From Puffinus mauretanicus (taxonomy: Eukaryota; Chordata; Aves; Procellariiformes; Procellariidae): a stretch of 64,000 bases of DNA. Positions 11,001-24,800 of this stretch are shown piece after piece. Below the pieces are notes generated by a model, which saw nothing but the letters and a program-made list of their open reading frames with translations, was not told where the DNA came from and did not search any database. The translations under genes were made by a program, and so were the position numbers. Each line of letters starts with the position of its first letter. Within the stretch, counting starts at the first letter, position 1. The DNA lies in NCBI GenBank assembly GCA_023333565.1, contig JAJKFH010003165.1:1612001-1676000 (forward strand), read 5' to 3'.

Positions 11001-14000
11001 TTTGGGGATGTGTATTTTCTTTTCTTGCTTGCTTGGATAACCCCCAAAATAACTTTAGCTTGAAACTTGGCATGTAGTTACTTTGGAACAGAATGTCATT
11101 TTTCTGAATGCTCAGAAAGAAAATTCTCTCTGAAACAGTGAAGCCCTCCACGCTGTTCCTCGCATGACATGTATTTGCAAAGGAGTCCATTAGTTTGGAG
11201 TGGCGGTCCTGGCTTCATGGGAAATAACCATGAATGGTCTTTGCTATCCTCAGAGTGAGGATCTCACTAATGGCTTTTGGAAAAATAAGTGTAGGAAGGG
11301 ATGGAGTTCTGGGAGCAGTATGTGTCTTCCCACATTTTCTTCCTCTCTTCCCAAGTTGAGACAAATTATTGTGGACAGACAATAGCCCTGTCTGCGATTA
11401 TAAAATGAAGGATATCTGGCATGAGGTAGAGGTCAGAGGTGAGCTTATGAGTGGAGGACGAAGAGTGGTGAGCAGCAGATAGTGTGGGAAAGAATTTGTG
11501 GAGTCAAATCAATCTCTGTGAATTATGCCTTTGCGGTGTGAAACCCCACCCTCCTCGTCCTTCCTTTGCTTCCAGGCTCTGAGCTACTTGGAAACCAGTT
11601 CAGAAATACGGTGCACATGTTCCCCATCCCTTCTGCCCACTCAGTCCGTCCTAATTAAGTTATAAGGAAGGCTACGCAAACCAGTCTGAAAATGGGAGTG
11701 GAAAAATAAAGCTTTTGTTTTCCCCACTCCCTCATTGCCAGAGACTTTCTCCCATTTCTTAGAATACCACCCAAAGTTCAATTCCCAAAGTAGTCCACAA
11801 TGAGCTTCCTTCAGGCTTCTCTTAATATTGTTTCACTGTGTATAAATACTACTGTGAAAAAAGGACTAAGTGATGAGGAATGACTGCAGGCTGGTGGCTG
11901 GGTCCTTGCCCCAGGAGGTAGGACCTGGATCTACCCCTGCTCCAGTCAATGTTTAATTATTCACAGAGAATGAAAAGTGTCAAGAGGAAAAACTGTCATT
12001 CTAGCCTAGTCTAGCAGCTGGTGACCACAGCAGTTCCTCAGATAGAGGGAGAGGTGGATTCAGATGTCTAAGGTAGAGAAACTACCATAGCCCTGGTCTA
12101 CCCCACTTTAAGTGAGCTCTCTTCAATGAACTGGGAGTAACAACTCTCTTCCTCTGATAGTTCTGTAATTTTTTTCCCCTAATCAAACTTATCTAATAAT
12201 AACCTAATATTTAAATTAATTTCAGTACAACTAAAATTATTTTCCCAGTTAATGGGATTTTTTGGCTTTCTTTTCTTTTGTTCAGTTTTAGATATAAGCT
12301 TTATTATTAAAAATCTAATAACATAAATGTTCCCACTATGTTTTATTAGTAAAATTCTGGGGATTGTTTATGCTAAATTAAAGCAATTACTTCCTCTTGT
12401 TTATTACTCAGGTTGCTATCACTGGTACATAGAGAATTAAAAATGTATTTTCATATTCTTTCAAGCCTTGAGTAATTCCTTTCTCAACATATTTATTTTG
12501 TGCTAAGTGAATGCATCTTTGTTCTTTCTTGTCTTTCTGCCTTCTGGTATTAGTCAGTGTGCTCTGGACTAACCAGCCTTTCCCAGAGAAGAACAGTTCA
12601 GCTAAAGGATCACAATGCAATTTGTTTATTTTACCATTTGCAAATGCAACTAAACAGAGATAACGCAGCCTGAAAAGAGAAAGCGGGAAAGCTGCTCAGA
12701 TGGCGGGCTCGCCTATGTTCTTTGGTTGTTTTGCTGGAGGCTGAAAATTCAGCAAAACATATAATTAGCCCATGTTTGAAATTCCCTGTTTTGTTGGAAA
12801 TTAAGCACAAGCTAAACCCAGTTCCTATTCAGCAAAGAGTATTAACACATGCTGAAATATTAGTACCTACTTCAGTGTCTGGTTTAAACTGTGCCTAAAT
12901 CTTTAAGGTTAAGACAAATTAATCTTTTAGAAAAAGGAAGCTTCTTATCTGTCCTTCTTGTCATTATATCTCTGTGCATAATTTGGAGAAATTTAGGGAC
13001 AAGCTGGAAAACGGGAAATGCATATGCCCTGGTTAATCTAGATTTACAGGAACACTTTGATATGGGCCCATTTAATGAACCAGTTGGACTACAAGCAGCA
13101 GGGGATCGTCCTTGAACCATGGGAAAGAATAAAAAACTTGGCCACAGGACAAAATACAGACGGGAAAAATGGATTTTTGCCTAATAACGAGAAAGAGAAA
13201 GCACTGAATGTTTTTCCTGTAAAGCCTATTGTTATTACCTGTCTTTTTAATAATGATTAGCTTGAGAGAGAGAAAAGTGAGCTACACTCACTAAACTTGT
13301 ATTGATCTAGAGCCCCTTGTACTTGCAGGCAAGTGAATGGGCCAGTATAAACTGACATTAAATCAGACCCATGAAGTTTTGAGGCAGCAGCTCTTTAAAT
13401 CATGTTTTTATCTGTAGGCATGGGGTTTGCATTTGACTTCAAAATGGTGCAGATACCTAAATGCCCAACTCAGCAAAATAGTTTGCCATCATCTGTTTGA
13501 AGAATAAGTGAGCTGATAAGATACAGTAAAAGTACTCAAGAAATGACTGCCTACTAACCGATGGATGGTAACAATGAAATGCTTCATTCATCACCAGCAA
13601 AAGCAAGATCTTTTCCATTGGTTCTTTTCCATAAGCCCTGAGCACAGAGCTCTTCACACCAGCCCCAAGGGAATGCCCTTCTGACCGGCAAACAGCCAGT
13701 TCCAGTGGCATCTTCTACTGTGCAGCGCGAATCCTCCAGGAAGCTGGGGCTAGTGTCTGTGGCAGGTCACCGGCCAGCTCCTGCACAGAGTAGTCAGGGC
13801 AGAAACATCTTTTAGTCAGTGACAATAGCTCCGATCCAACCAACGTTATCTATGAATAGGCACGGTTTTGAGGGAGGATATTGGATAACTATGAAACAGC
13901 TGTGGCACCTCCTCAGAGGCCAATGTGGTTAATTGCAGCTTCTCTTTCTACTCCATTAGATTATAGCAAAAGTTGTAAAAAGGCCCAACTGCAAAGTGAT

Positions 14001-17000
14001 AAAACTTTTTCCATTGGGAAAAATCACGTGGATTATTACCAGGTTAATTTTTGCCAAACTATGTAAGTAATTGACAGCATCCAAACGAAAGAGCAGCCTG
14101 CGCGTCCCTGCAACAGTGCTGCTGGTGTATTTAGCTAAAGTGGGTCTAGGACCTCAGCGACAGAGGTGCAGGAAGCCAAGGTGATGTGTCAGGTCAGAGG
14201 GAGAAAGGAAGCAAGTGGTGAGCTGAAGGCAATGCCTCAGAAGATGAGCAGTTTGATTTGCGGGTACCAAAGGGTGGCCTGGAAATGTCAGCACATTGCT
14301 AACACAGTGATTCTTCTGGGTAAAAAATAGCCAAAATTTTGGAAGATGTAACTTTCATCCAGCATTCTGGGCCTGGCACATCTTTGTCAGTCCTTTGTGA
14401 GACTTTCCTCACCTGGGCCAAGGTGGGCCTGGGCCTCTTGCCAAGCCACCTCAACTCCAGCTACAGCCCAAATCACTCAAGCCGCATGGGAGCAGAGCAC
14501 CCAACAAGCCCGAGCCAGCTGTGATGGAGGCTGCGTGGGCTGGAATCGTGTTCCCATGGCTCAATCCACTTCAGCTTGGGCAGAGGCATTGGACCATCAC
14601 GGATTCTAGGCAGAAGCATCCATGAAAGGGGCCATGAGCAGCCATACCACCCGGCATGCATGTCTGAAAATGCATCACTCTGGCTGCTGTAGGAATAAGG
14701 GGACCCAGTGTTTGAGGCAGGCCTAAAGAAAAGCCAAGGAAAATAATGGAAGCCATGGGACCACCTGACAACACTGAAGGTGCCTTCTTTATCACATCCA
14801 AAGTCAAGAGGTGAACATAATCCCTGAATACTCTCCAGTTTCTCCAAGGGTCTTTGGGGCTCTCGTTTGTTTTCAGGGCAGGAGAACAGAAATGAGGATG
14901 ATGCCCAGACTGTAGCAGACAGGACAGTCACAGTGATGTGGAAGGCTCTTGGTATTCTGCTGCTTTCAGTCACAGGCATCTCAAGAAGCCCAGAGGTCAG
15001 AACAAACAGCCATGGTAACAGGCACAGAAGACAGCTTGACAGGTCTTTTGCTCATTTTGTCTGCTTGGGGTTTTTTTCTGGGGTTTTTTGTTTTGTTTTT
15101 TGGTGGTGATGGTGGTAGTTTTTTGTGCTAGATCTTGTGTGCTTTGCCACGAAGAAGTTTAGTGTTGCCTGCTACATCTTGTGCTCAGCCTGCCTGTGGG
15201 ATTCAGTCCCTCACAATTCTGTGTAGTTCAGGCACAGGCGTGCAAATCTACACCTCCCTCACCTGCCCCATTGTGCCGGCTGTATCCTGGCACCCTCAAC
15301 GATTCATCGCACACCTCACATGGCAGCAATTTTAAGAAAGCAAATGCAGGCACAGATATAACCACTGGTTTTTTATTGGCTAGGTAGCTGCGTCTGCTTT
15401 TGTTTTCTTAATTTCTTATTCCAAAAACAATTTTCTGTGGTAAAGTGAAAATAGGAAGGGCCCATTTGTTCTCTCTGGCAAGTACTTATCAGTCCTTCTT
15501 TGATCTATACATGGTGTACTAGGGGTTGTAAAACCGAACTGAAGGTATTCAAGGTATCCCATGATATCTCTGATGGCCCCGTATAGGTTGCTTTCTCCTG
15601 TCCATAGGTTCAGGTACTAGTGGATACCCTGTGCTTGAACAGTGTCGGGACATATTGGTCTGGATTCCCCTGGGCTTGAGTAAGATGCAGCTTCACTGGT
15701 TAGAGTAAAAGAAGTCACTGGGAATTAAAGGACAAGTTAATGTCCTGATTAAGTCAATCCCAAGGAGTTTACCTCTTCATTTAATAGATGCCTTACTAAT
15801 TAAGGGGGGAAAGGAGAAATACAGTCAGTATACAGTCAGTAGCCGCTTTGGGGAGCCCAAGGCCAGGATGAAACTTGTCAAGAACAGTGGGACCAAGTCT
15901 GGGGAAAATGTGAAAATCTTCTTTGTTGATGATCTTCTTGACAGCCTGCTAGAAAAAAGGAATAGATGAGACATCTTGCAGCCAAATATCAAGTGTATAA
16001 GATGTGTTATGCTTATTTCCCTTGCATGTGTCAGTTAAGAATGACTAAAGGTGGCTGGCAAACCAGAGGCCTTGAAGTCCTCAGAGGAGTAGAGGTCCTA
16101 ACCCCCTGGTCCAGGTCTGCTCTTGCAATGCCCAGCATCTCAGTGCCCAGGGGCCCCGGGGGGGCTGCAGGATTCTCCTTCATCATCATCAAACAAGGGC
16201 TGCCTTGGGAGTTTGTGACAAAACCTGCAAATCCAAAAGGGTTAGCGTTGGGGGGAATCTCCTTGGTGGGCAGGGGGGACTGAGACGAGTCTTGGGGTCT
16301 TCCCAGATTGTGAGTAACATAGGAGGAGAGCTGAGAAAGGCTGAATAATCTATGAAGTGGATAATTTCCAACAGTAGGAAGGTTGCTCTTTCCAGTACTG
16401 ACTTTGGAAAGACAGGATGTTGGGATTATAGAGATGCTAGTTGGAGTAAGCGGCTTGTTCCCATCCCATATTAATACAGTATTTGGCATCTGAAGGATGA
16501 CATTTTGCACTTAGATTCCTGTGTAAACTAAATCATTTTACATGACATTGTTGTTTTTATATTTCTACTTAATTTATTTATGGAAGGCAATTGTTTATAT
16601 CAGACTACTCATGCAATGTCCAAACTTCTTGGGATCATGTATACTAAGCTGTTAAGCAGAATAGCCTTGGCTACTGAAAGTGGCGTAGATTTACATCTTG
16701 TACATACCTGAGAATACCAAGGAAGGAAAAAAGTTCCTGAGAATTTTTTAAAGTACCTTTTGAAAAGGAGATACAAGAAAACTGACTTATACCTATAGAG
16801 CATCATATAGACAGAGCATAATATATAAGAAACGTGGTCTATATATAGAGCATGAACTTAAAAATGAAGACTGAAAGACATTTTACTGATCAAGTTCCAG
16901 AAAAACTAACAGATGGGAAAAGACATGGTTATTTAAAGGCTGAGAAATGAGCACAAGTACTGTTAGACTCTGACTATATTTCAGTGAATAAACAAATGCA

Positions 17001-18309
17001 GTCCTTATTCCACAGTAACATAACGTGTCATTCCAATGCTAAACACAGTCCAAGGTAAGGAAAATGCTTTATCTGATTGTTTTACGGTCGTCTCCCACAA
17101 CTTAACGATACATTGAAGTGAAATCTAAGTGTGGGCGAGGAAAAAAAGAATATACAGCCTATTTACAATTTAAAAGAGGCTATTCTTTGTTATAGTTTAT
17201 TTCCAGGGAGGTGCTGAAGCCCATTCATCTCCTAACAGGCAAGCTGAGGGCACTTCGGTCTCTGCAGCCTGCTGGGGATGCTGTGGCTGACTGTGGGCAC
17301 CGCGGCTCTACCCGGCCTTCCCGGCAAGAGGCCACTGCCGAGCCCCCTCCTCGTGCAGGCAAACAGGACCTGATGGATAACCGCAGCTTTTCCTGGACTT
17401 CTCTGCAGCGCTGGTTTTTTTCTTGTACAGCGGTTAGTTTTCCTTATTTCGGGAAGGTTCTGTGTACTGTTAGCATGGATGTAGTAACATGTATGAACAT
17501 GCTCTGTCCTCATTCCAGCTTGGCATTGCCTTGCCATAGCTCGGGTGCCATGAGTTAAATGATGTTCTGCCCTAAATTGGGTTCATACAGACGATTTCAG
17601 GGTGAAGGCACAGCACTAAACTGATTACCAGCTTACGTTTTATTTGTTAAATATTTACTGCCAACAGTGTACAGCCTCTTTGGAGACAAATTATTACCTT
17701 TTCCACCCTATTATGAAAATGAATCTCCTCTCTTCCTCAGGATGCCTTTTCTGTTTAAGCAAATTTAAATATCTGAATTTTTGTGAGACTTGCTATGGTT
17801 AAATCACTGCCATATATTTCCTTTTGTAGTGATCTCAAATGAGTTTGCGAAGATAATAAAACTTTCTGTAACACACCGATTAGCCTTCTTAATTAACAGG
17901 GCTCAATACAGCCAAAAATATAGTTTCCAAAATATTCAGCCTCAGCCCAACACAGTTCTGTGTTGCTTCAGGTGTCATTTAAGCATGCAATAACATTCCC
18001 AGGAACTCTGATTCTCTTCACAGATGATATTATAAATAGGACAGCATTTTTCAAATAGACTATTTCTCGTGCAAATGATTTGCAAAGGCATCCTTGATTT
18101 TTGTGGAGGCATATGTAAACATTCTTCCTGATGCTTGGCTTCTTCTGTTAAAGAGCCAAGTAAGGGAATGAACAGCGCTTCATATTTTAACGACAGGAAA
18201 ACACTCTTCTAGGATGTGCCCTTTTCATATTTTCAGGTGCACCTCTGGTACTGCTGAGAACCTCTGGACCTCTTGGTAGATGAACCTCTTGAGAAACCCT
18301 GCTGCAGAG
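5100..18309. other. Long intergenic stretch without a supported gene
   Basis: About 13 kb of moderately AT-rich sequence with short homopolymer runs. I could not recognise a coding exon, RNA gene or intact mobile element on either strand. The longest open frames (168 codons on the minus strand at 14473-14979, 159 at 16031-16510) have compositions typical of chance ORFs. Old, highly diverged repeats may be present below what the eye can detect. Confidence 0.5.
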
Positions 18310-18314
18310 ATTGC

Positions 18315-18890
18315 TGTCGTGGTTTAACCCCAGCCGGCCACTGAGCACCGCGCAGCCGCTCGCTCACCCCACCCCGGGTGGGATGGGGGAGAGAATCAGA
18401 AGGGTAAAAGTGAGAAAACTCGTGGGTTGAGATAAAAACAGTTTCATAGGGAAAGCAAAAGCCAAGCACACAAGCAAAGCAAAACAAGGAATTCATTCCC
18501 TACTTCTCACCGGCAGGCAGGTGTTCAGCCATCGCCAGGAAAGCAGGGCTCCATCACGCGTAACGGTTACTTGGGAAGACAAACGCCATCACTCCGAACG
18601 TTCCCCCCCTCCTTCGTCTTCACCCAGCCTTATATGCTGGCATGACATTATACAGTATGGAATAGCCCATTGGCCAGCTGGGCCAGCCGTCTCGGCCACG
18701 CTCCCTCCCAGCCCCCTGCGCACCTGGCAGGGCACGGGAAGATGAAAAGTCCTTGACTAGAGTAAACATTACTTAGCAACAACTAAAACATCAGTGTGTT
18801 ATCAACACTATTCTCATTCTACATCCAAAACACAGCACTATACCAGTTAATAGGAAGAAAATCAACTCCATCCCAGCTGAAACTAGGACA
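18315..18890 (-). mobile_element. Solo LTR of an endogenous retrovirus (ERVL-like), copy A
   Basis: On the plus strand it starts TGTCGTGGTTTAACCC and ends AGCTGAAACTAGGACA, the reverse complement of the LTRs at 29268 and 32471. It is flanked by perfect 5-bp target duplications ATTGC (18310-18314 and 18891-18895). A 5-bp duplication fits ERVL-type integration. On its own strand it carries a TATA-like CATATAAGG box and the family polyadenylation region. No internal gag, pol or env sequence adjoins it, so it is a solo LTR left by recombination between two LTRs. The subfamily name was not determined. Confidence 0.9.
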
Positions 18891-18895
18891 ATTGC

Positions 18896-21800
18896 GCAAC
18901 ATGTTATAGCACCAGTGTTTGGATCCCACCATGCAGAAAACTTCACCTTGTTTAATATTTCCAGCTGAAGGTGGAAAGATATCCTTCCAGCCTGGAATGA
19001 TTTCTGGGGTATTAGCTAAACATTGCCAGGTTTATGACCAAACTGAAATGTGGAAATAATGGATTAATGCCCCTTTTGGGCAAGTTCTCAGCTAATTACT
19101 TAATTCTGAGCACACAAGGCGTTCCCCTGACCACGTGTGTGTTTTCAGAGGAGACTTCAGCTGCATGACTGTGCTTGTGAGATTGACACTTTGTATGAAA
19201 TAGCTTGTTTTATTAGGTGCTTAGGCTGTGGTTTGACAAGGTGATTTAGGGTGTCTCGTACCGTATCTAACAGGCAGGGATTGCAAAGTGCTGGATAAAC
19301 TCACTCTGCTGGTTCATACTGGTTCAAAAACTGTAGGTAGGCGGTATGTCTTGCCCTAGAGACTTGCATAGTCTGTCTGAATTGTTATTATATAAGGTAT
19401 ATGTAAGGTATTATGTAAAGTATTATAACACCTTATTTTGGCTGTTATTGTTTGTCCTCCTGCAGCTAGCATAAAACCGACATACGTAACATATTTTGCA
19501 CTCTGATTCAGCATACTGCAGAGGTGTTCACATCTGATATCATCAAATTTGTGCCAGGTGATTCAATAGCACAGCTTCTGTGTCCATTACCATGACTTAT
19601 GTCACTTTTTACAGGAGAACCTAATCTAAAAACCAGCAAAACTCCCTCTGAAGTCAGGGGTCTTTGGATCAAGTCAGTCTCTCATTTGCTTTGCTCCCCC
19701 CCAGGTTGATATAGACTGGGTAAATTAATTGGTTTTAAAAGAGTGCTTCATTTCTTAGGAGCATGGCTTTGACTCAATCTCATTCAGTAAAATGTTGTAA
19801 AAGTGACTTTCCCACAAATAAGGAGCAGTACATTAGCTTTTAAGAAAAAGCATTTTATATTTAACAGCACCAGATCTTAACTAATTTTTAAACGGATGTA
19901 TCCATGGTATTTTTTTGAAAGAAATCTTCAGTGTAGTTATTGGTTTGTTCACGTATTATTAGCCCTGGGGAGAACAGGGAAGGAATGTGTGATGTGATAC
20001 CTGTCGTGAGATCAGGCCCCCAGGTCGAAGATGACCTCAGCCTAAGACAGATAGCTAAGGCATCTAACAGTGGTATCTGCTTAAGCTACAAAAATTAGAT
20101 GTAGTTTGGGATTTCAAAGGCTTCGAAATATGGGAGTGTTTCGATCTGGTTTCAGTTTTCGCCTGGCTTAATGACAGTGCTCTGTTAGCACAGTCTGCGG
20201 CTGGTTTCTTTTTCCTGGTAGCAAATCTGAATGCACTCCTAATTCTCTTGACAACGATCCCGTTCCCAAAGTCATACCCATGATAAGGCTTGTGACTGAA
20301 GGAAAAACATAAAAGCTGCTCACAAAGCTGTGTCTCAGACCTTGTCAGACCTGTAGTTTGATTCCTGAGATATGTTTCTCTACCTTGTCTTTCCAAAGGT
20401 GTGCACCTGCCAGGCCGAGTGGGTCCAGCCTTATCAAGACGGTCATGGAGGCCTGGAGGTTTCACATCACAGGTGAAACCGCATTACCTCATCTTTCCGG
20501 GTAATCATTCACCTGCTTGCACACGTGCTTCTGGCTACAGACTCGCAGCATGAGGCATGCTGAAGTCACAAAAAAAGGCTGTAGGTTGCTGCGGGAATAG
20601 TTCATGACGTCGTAAAAACCAGTCAGCAGCTGTCTGCGGCATTTCATACGGGTTCAGCAGTCTCGGCTTCTCTGGGACTCGATGCAGCCCCAGTGCTCCG
20701 CATCAGTAGATTGTAAGTGAGATTGCAGAGGGGATGAGTTGTTTTGGTTGGGTTTTTTTCTGTCCTGTATCTGCTCCTGTAATGAGGCCACAGTACATGC
20801 CGGGAATCCTACGTGCTAGAGCATACAGTAGCAACTAAGGAGGAACTATCATCGCTCTATGATGACAGGAGGACTAGTTATATCAGTCAGGTTAACTCGA
20901 AGATATTTTTTTCTCTCTGCACAGGCTGTGCTACAACAGCACAGAACTACTTGCAGCTCAGTGTTTGCTCAAGCCGGTCTTAGGCAGTGGTTTTATTACA
21001 CTGTGCACGCTGAACATGCATTTTTGCGGGGACCGGTAGTGTTTGGAAGCAGGCTTGAGAGCAACAGCAACACAGCACATTTCTTTTGGGGAGAGAGGCC
21101 GCAGCTAATTGACTTTCAGGCATGTGAAACAAAAAGGCCTGCTCTCGGGAGAAGGGGAATTACAGCTCGCCTAACAGAAGTTACAACGATTGAGCAAAAG
21201 TGACGGGTTCGAAAGAGAGTTTCTAATTTCATTTCTTGAGCACGGGGGCCAGGGAGCCAGAGACCTGAGGGCTGGAAAGGGGAAGGGGAAAAATTAAGCC
21301 AGTATAGGTAGTATTACAGGCATATGGGACACACTGAAAAAGGCGATTATTGAATGATGGCAGTACCGAGTAACAAAAAAATTGGCTGCAAAATTGAGTA
21401 TCATTTGCTTCATCTGTCCTACTTACTCCCACGGTGTATCGCCTTACCTTTGAGATTTCTATGAGGCCAAGAGTATTTCCACCTTTTCTTTGCTGGTTAG
21501 AGCCATGGAGTGCCTTAAAGGTCAATTTATTTGTTTATTGCAAAAACAACACCCTGTTTTTAACCAGGTCCCAAGCTGCTGAGTTAGGAGCGTCAGCATG
21601 TGAGAAGGAAAAAAAAACAGCAGCAGAAGTGGGAAAAAGTCTCCTAGTTTGAGGGCCGAGTTTGGAGAGGGGCTCCGGAGCAGGGGATGGGGACCTGGGG
21701 AGGGACCGCAGCGGGGGCGAGCGTGAGGACCAGCTGAGAACGAGAGGCACATTCACGGCACTCAAAGGTGTGGTGAGGAAAGAGCAGGTGGGAGGACATG

Positions 21801-24800
21801 CAGAGCCTCGGGCGAAGGGAGAGAGGGGAGGATGCCGCTGTAGGGAGACGGGGCGTAGAGAGGCTCTGGCATACCACATGAGGAGACAGTCGTAGGAAAC
21901 CGGGTGCACGGTGAAGGCCCCAGCCGTCAGGCAAGGGGAAAAAGGCTCACAGGGGTGTTTTTAATCTGACTTACAGTAAAAAGAATTTTTAGAAATTAAA
22001 GCAAGGATAAACAACAGGGGAGGAAAGAAAGAAACAGCGTAGGGACTATGTGTAAAGAATAGAAAGCTCAGAAGAAACTTTAGAAGAGGCATACTTCAGA
22101 TTTAATAAATAATCCTGCATTGTAGGCCTGTATTGACAAGGAGCAAATGGTGTCCTTGAAAGGTGCCTTCTCAAATGATGTCTCTTCCTTATCAGTAAGA
22201 AATAGCACTAGGTTTAGTAACCGCCTCCAACTTTCTCTAAAAATGTTTTGGTTAATCTGAAAAAAAAAAGTATTTTTTTCAGAAGAACAGAAAGTCAGCT
22301 CAAACAGACTGCAAGTGCTTTTTCTTTTAATCTTTTGGTTTGTTTAAGGAGCTGAAAAATCAGCCTGACGCTCAGGCAGAGGGGTTGCAGGTACTTCACC
22401 CCTCCCCAGGGCACGCCGAAATGCATCTCTTTGCACAGGGCAGAGTAGGAGCCCGCACAGAGCTGCTGACCGGCGCCACATTTCCAGCGCTGCACCGTAA
22501 CTCACTGACACGACTTGGAAATGTGCCTTGTTTGCATTGCTCGGCTAAGGGTTCGTTCAGCACATCCCAAAGAGAATGACAAAGCAGCTCCTTACCCGTG
22601 GGCTGCTGCCAAGCTGATCCTGAGGACTGCTCTGAATTACGCTGCTTTGCAGTAGGGACCCTTATGCCAACAACAGGCGTATTTCAGCGGTGCACTAACT
22701 GTGACCTCCTGCTTTCAGCAGGCACGTCTCTGGGGCTGGCAGGAGGCCAGGCGAGCGCCGTGTAGGGCCAGCTTTGCTGACTCACGTTAGCCATACATCC
22801 TCCCGCACCGGTGAAATCCTCAGCTGACCTGTGAACAATGCAGAGGAGGATGCTCTAACGCAGAACTCCTCAGCCTAGTTTTTATGACGTTATGCTTGGA
22901 CTTATCAGTTATTGGTGAGCTGCAGGATGGGTGTATATGGTTAAAATTAAACAGCAGAGTGTCCACATTTGTAAGTTTTCAACCTGAAAGCAAAATGAGT
23001 ATCTAAATGTAATGGGAAGAAAAAAGATTAGAATCGACATCAAAATAACAATATATCAAATTAACCATTTCAACATATTGTCCATTGGTTGGCCAGGACT
23101 CATTACAGTATTTCTGTTTACACTGAAAACGCAAACGTTAGCTGGATGTGAGCACGCAGGCAGTTAATGGAAAAAATGATGGACTCTCTGTGCTCTTTCT
23201 CTTGATTTAAGATATCAAACTACCGCACATGCATGGGAAGAAATACACTTAAATCCTACTTTCCACTTTGGGCAGCTACTAACTTACCATTTCCCTTCCA
23301 AAAGTTTATTTACTTTGTTTATCTCTTCCCGTCTTTTTCCCAGGACACATGCTTGTCCTCAGAACGAATTCTCCCCCTTAAAACTCTGCAATGTGTTAGA
23401 ACTCGTTTCTCCAGCCAGAAGGACAATATCTGTGTAATAATTTCTGTGTAATGAAAACATACCATCTACTAAAAGCTGGTAAAAATCAAAGTACTCGCTT
23501 GTTATTTGCTCTGTAGTCTGCTGAGAGACCTAAAAGCAATAAATGAAAAGATTGTCAGTGCCTCGGAGCATAGTGAGAACTTTTATTGCCCAGGAAAGTA
23601 AAGTTTATATTGAAGCTTAGTGGATACCCATCCTGTGCATGTGAAGATGCATCCTGTTTTAAAACATGACAAATATTTTTCTGATAGTGGGAAATTTTCC
23701 TGGGATACAAGAATGATGTGCACCAAGAGAGCAATCAAAAGACACCGTGTCTTACCAACTGTTTGTGATCCGGTCTTCTGTCCTCACTCCGCTTACCTAG
23801 GTTGGCCCAACAAGAGGTGCCTTGAATTTATGTGACGAGCTCTGTGGTGCACTGGTGAGGTAGCAGCTGCCCTCCCCGAATTTCAGACAGGGGCTGCTGC
23901 TGCAGTTAGTGGATGCAGCGCATCCACAGCTACTAGTAGTGTGGCACCCAAGGCAGCCGACTTCTCGACAAAAGATTCCCTCTCTGCTTGAGAGCTGGAA
24001 AAGTCTGACGGCTGCAAGAGACATTTCTGAATTGCAAATGTGGCTTTGAATAAAACAGACACATGCGGCCATTTATTCATTAATTTATGCTTAGACCATT
24101 GACATTCATTTAAGACTTGAAAATGAAATTAGCTTTATATTTACATATGTGGTTTTTATGCATTTATATAAAGTTGGCTTTATGTTTTGGGGGAAGAGGA
24201 ATAAAGGTGTCCAGGCAAAATACTTTGGCCTCCTGTACAGCAGCTGACAGCATTACGTGCAGGTCTAATCATTGCCACTGGTGTGGCAATGGTGTGGCAA
24301 CTGGACTGGTGTGACTTGAATCCAATGCTCTCGTATGCTTAGATGCTTTGTGAGTAAAGTCCTGGCTCTGTAGCTCACACTACAGAGGTGGACGTCTGCC
24401 TCCTCCGAAAGTGACAGATGAGCAGCAGTTCACCTCCTTCGTGTTTTGGTCTCGCTGGAGGCACTGTTTAGCTCCGTGTAGGGACCTGGACTCGCCAGAC
24501 CTACATCACCGGGATGCTGCCACAGCCCTGCGGTACCTAACGCCAGGATCAGCTGAGCTGCCTCTGCACCGCGCATCTCCCTTCCCCCGCAGTGGCAGTG
24601 AAGCTGCAGGGAGTCTGCCATGCCAGTGCCATAGTCGGGCACGTGCCGTGGGTTCAGCTTTCTCTCCTTGGCTTCTTGTCTGCAGCTCCGGGGATTTTTC
24701 AGGTGTTTCTTTTTGTGTCGGTATGGGGAAGGCTTACTATTATTCTGCTTAAAAGCCTGGATGAGAGAAATTCAGCGCAGCGTTACAGAGGCACAATACA

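Noticed and set aside
19990..20470. A possible unrelated LTR-like segment with a 133-codon frame
   Set aside because: TG...CA ends were tried, but no matching target duplication or recognised family text was found.
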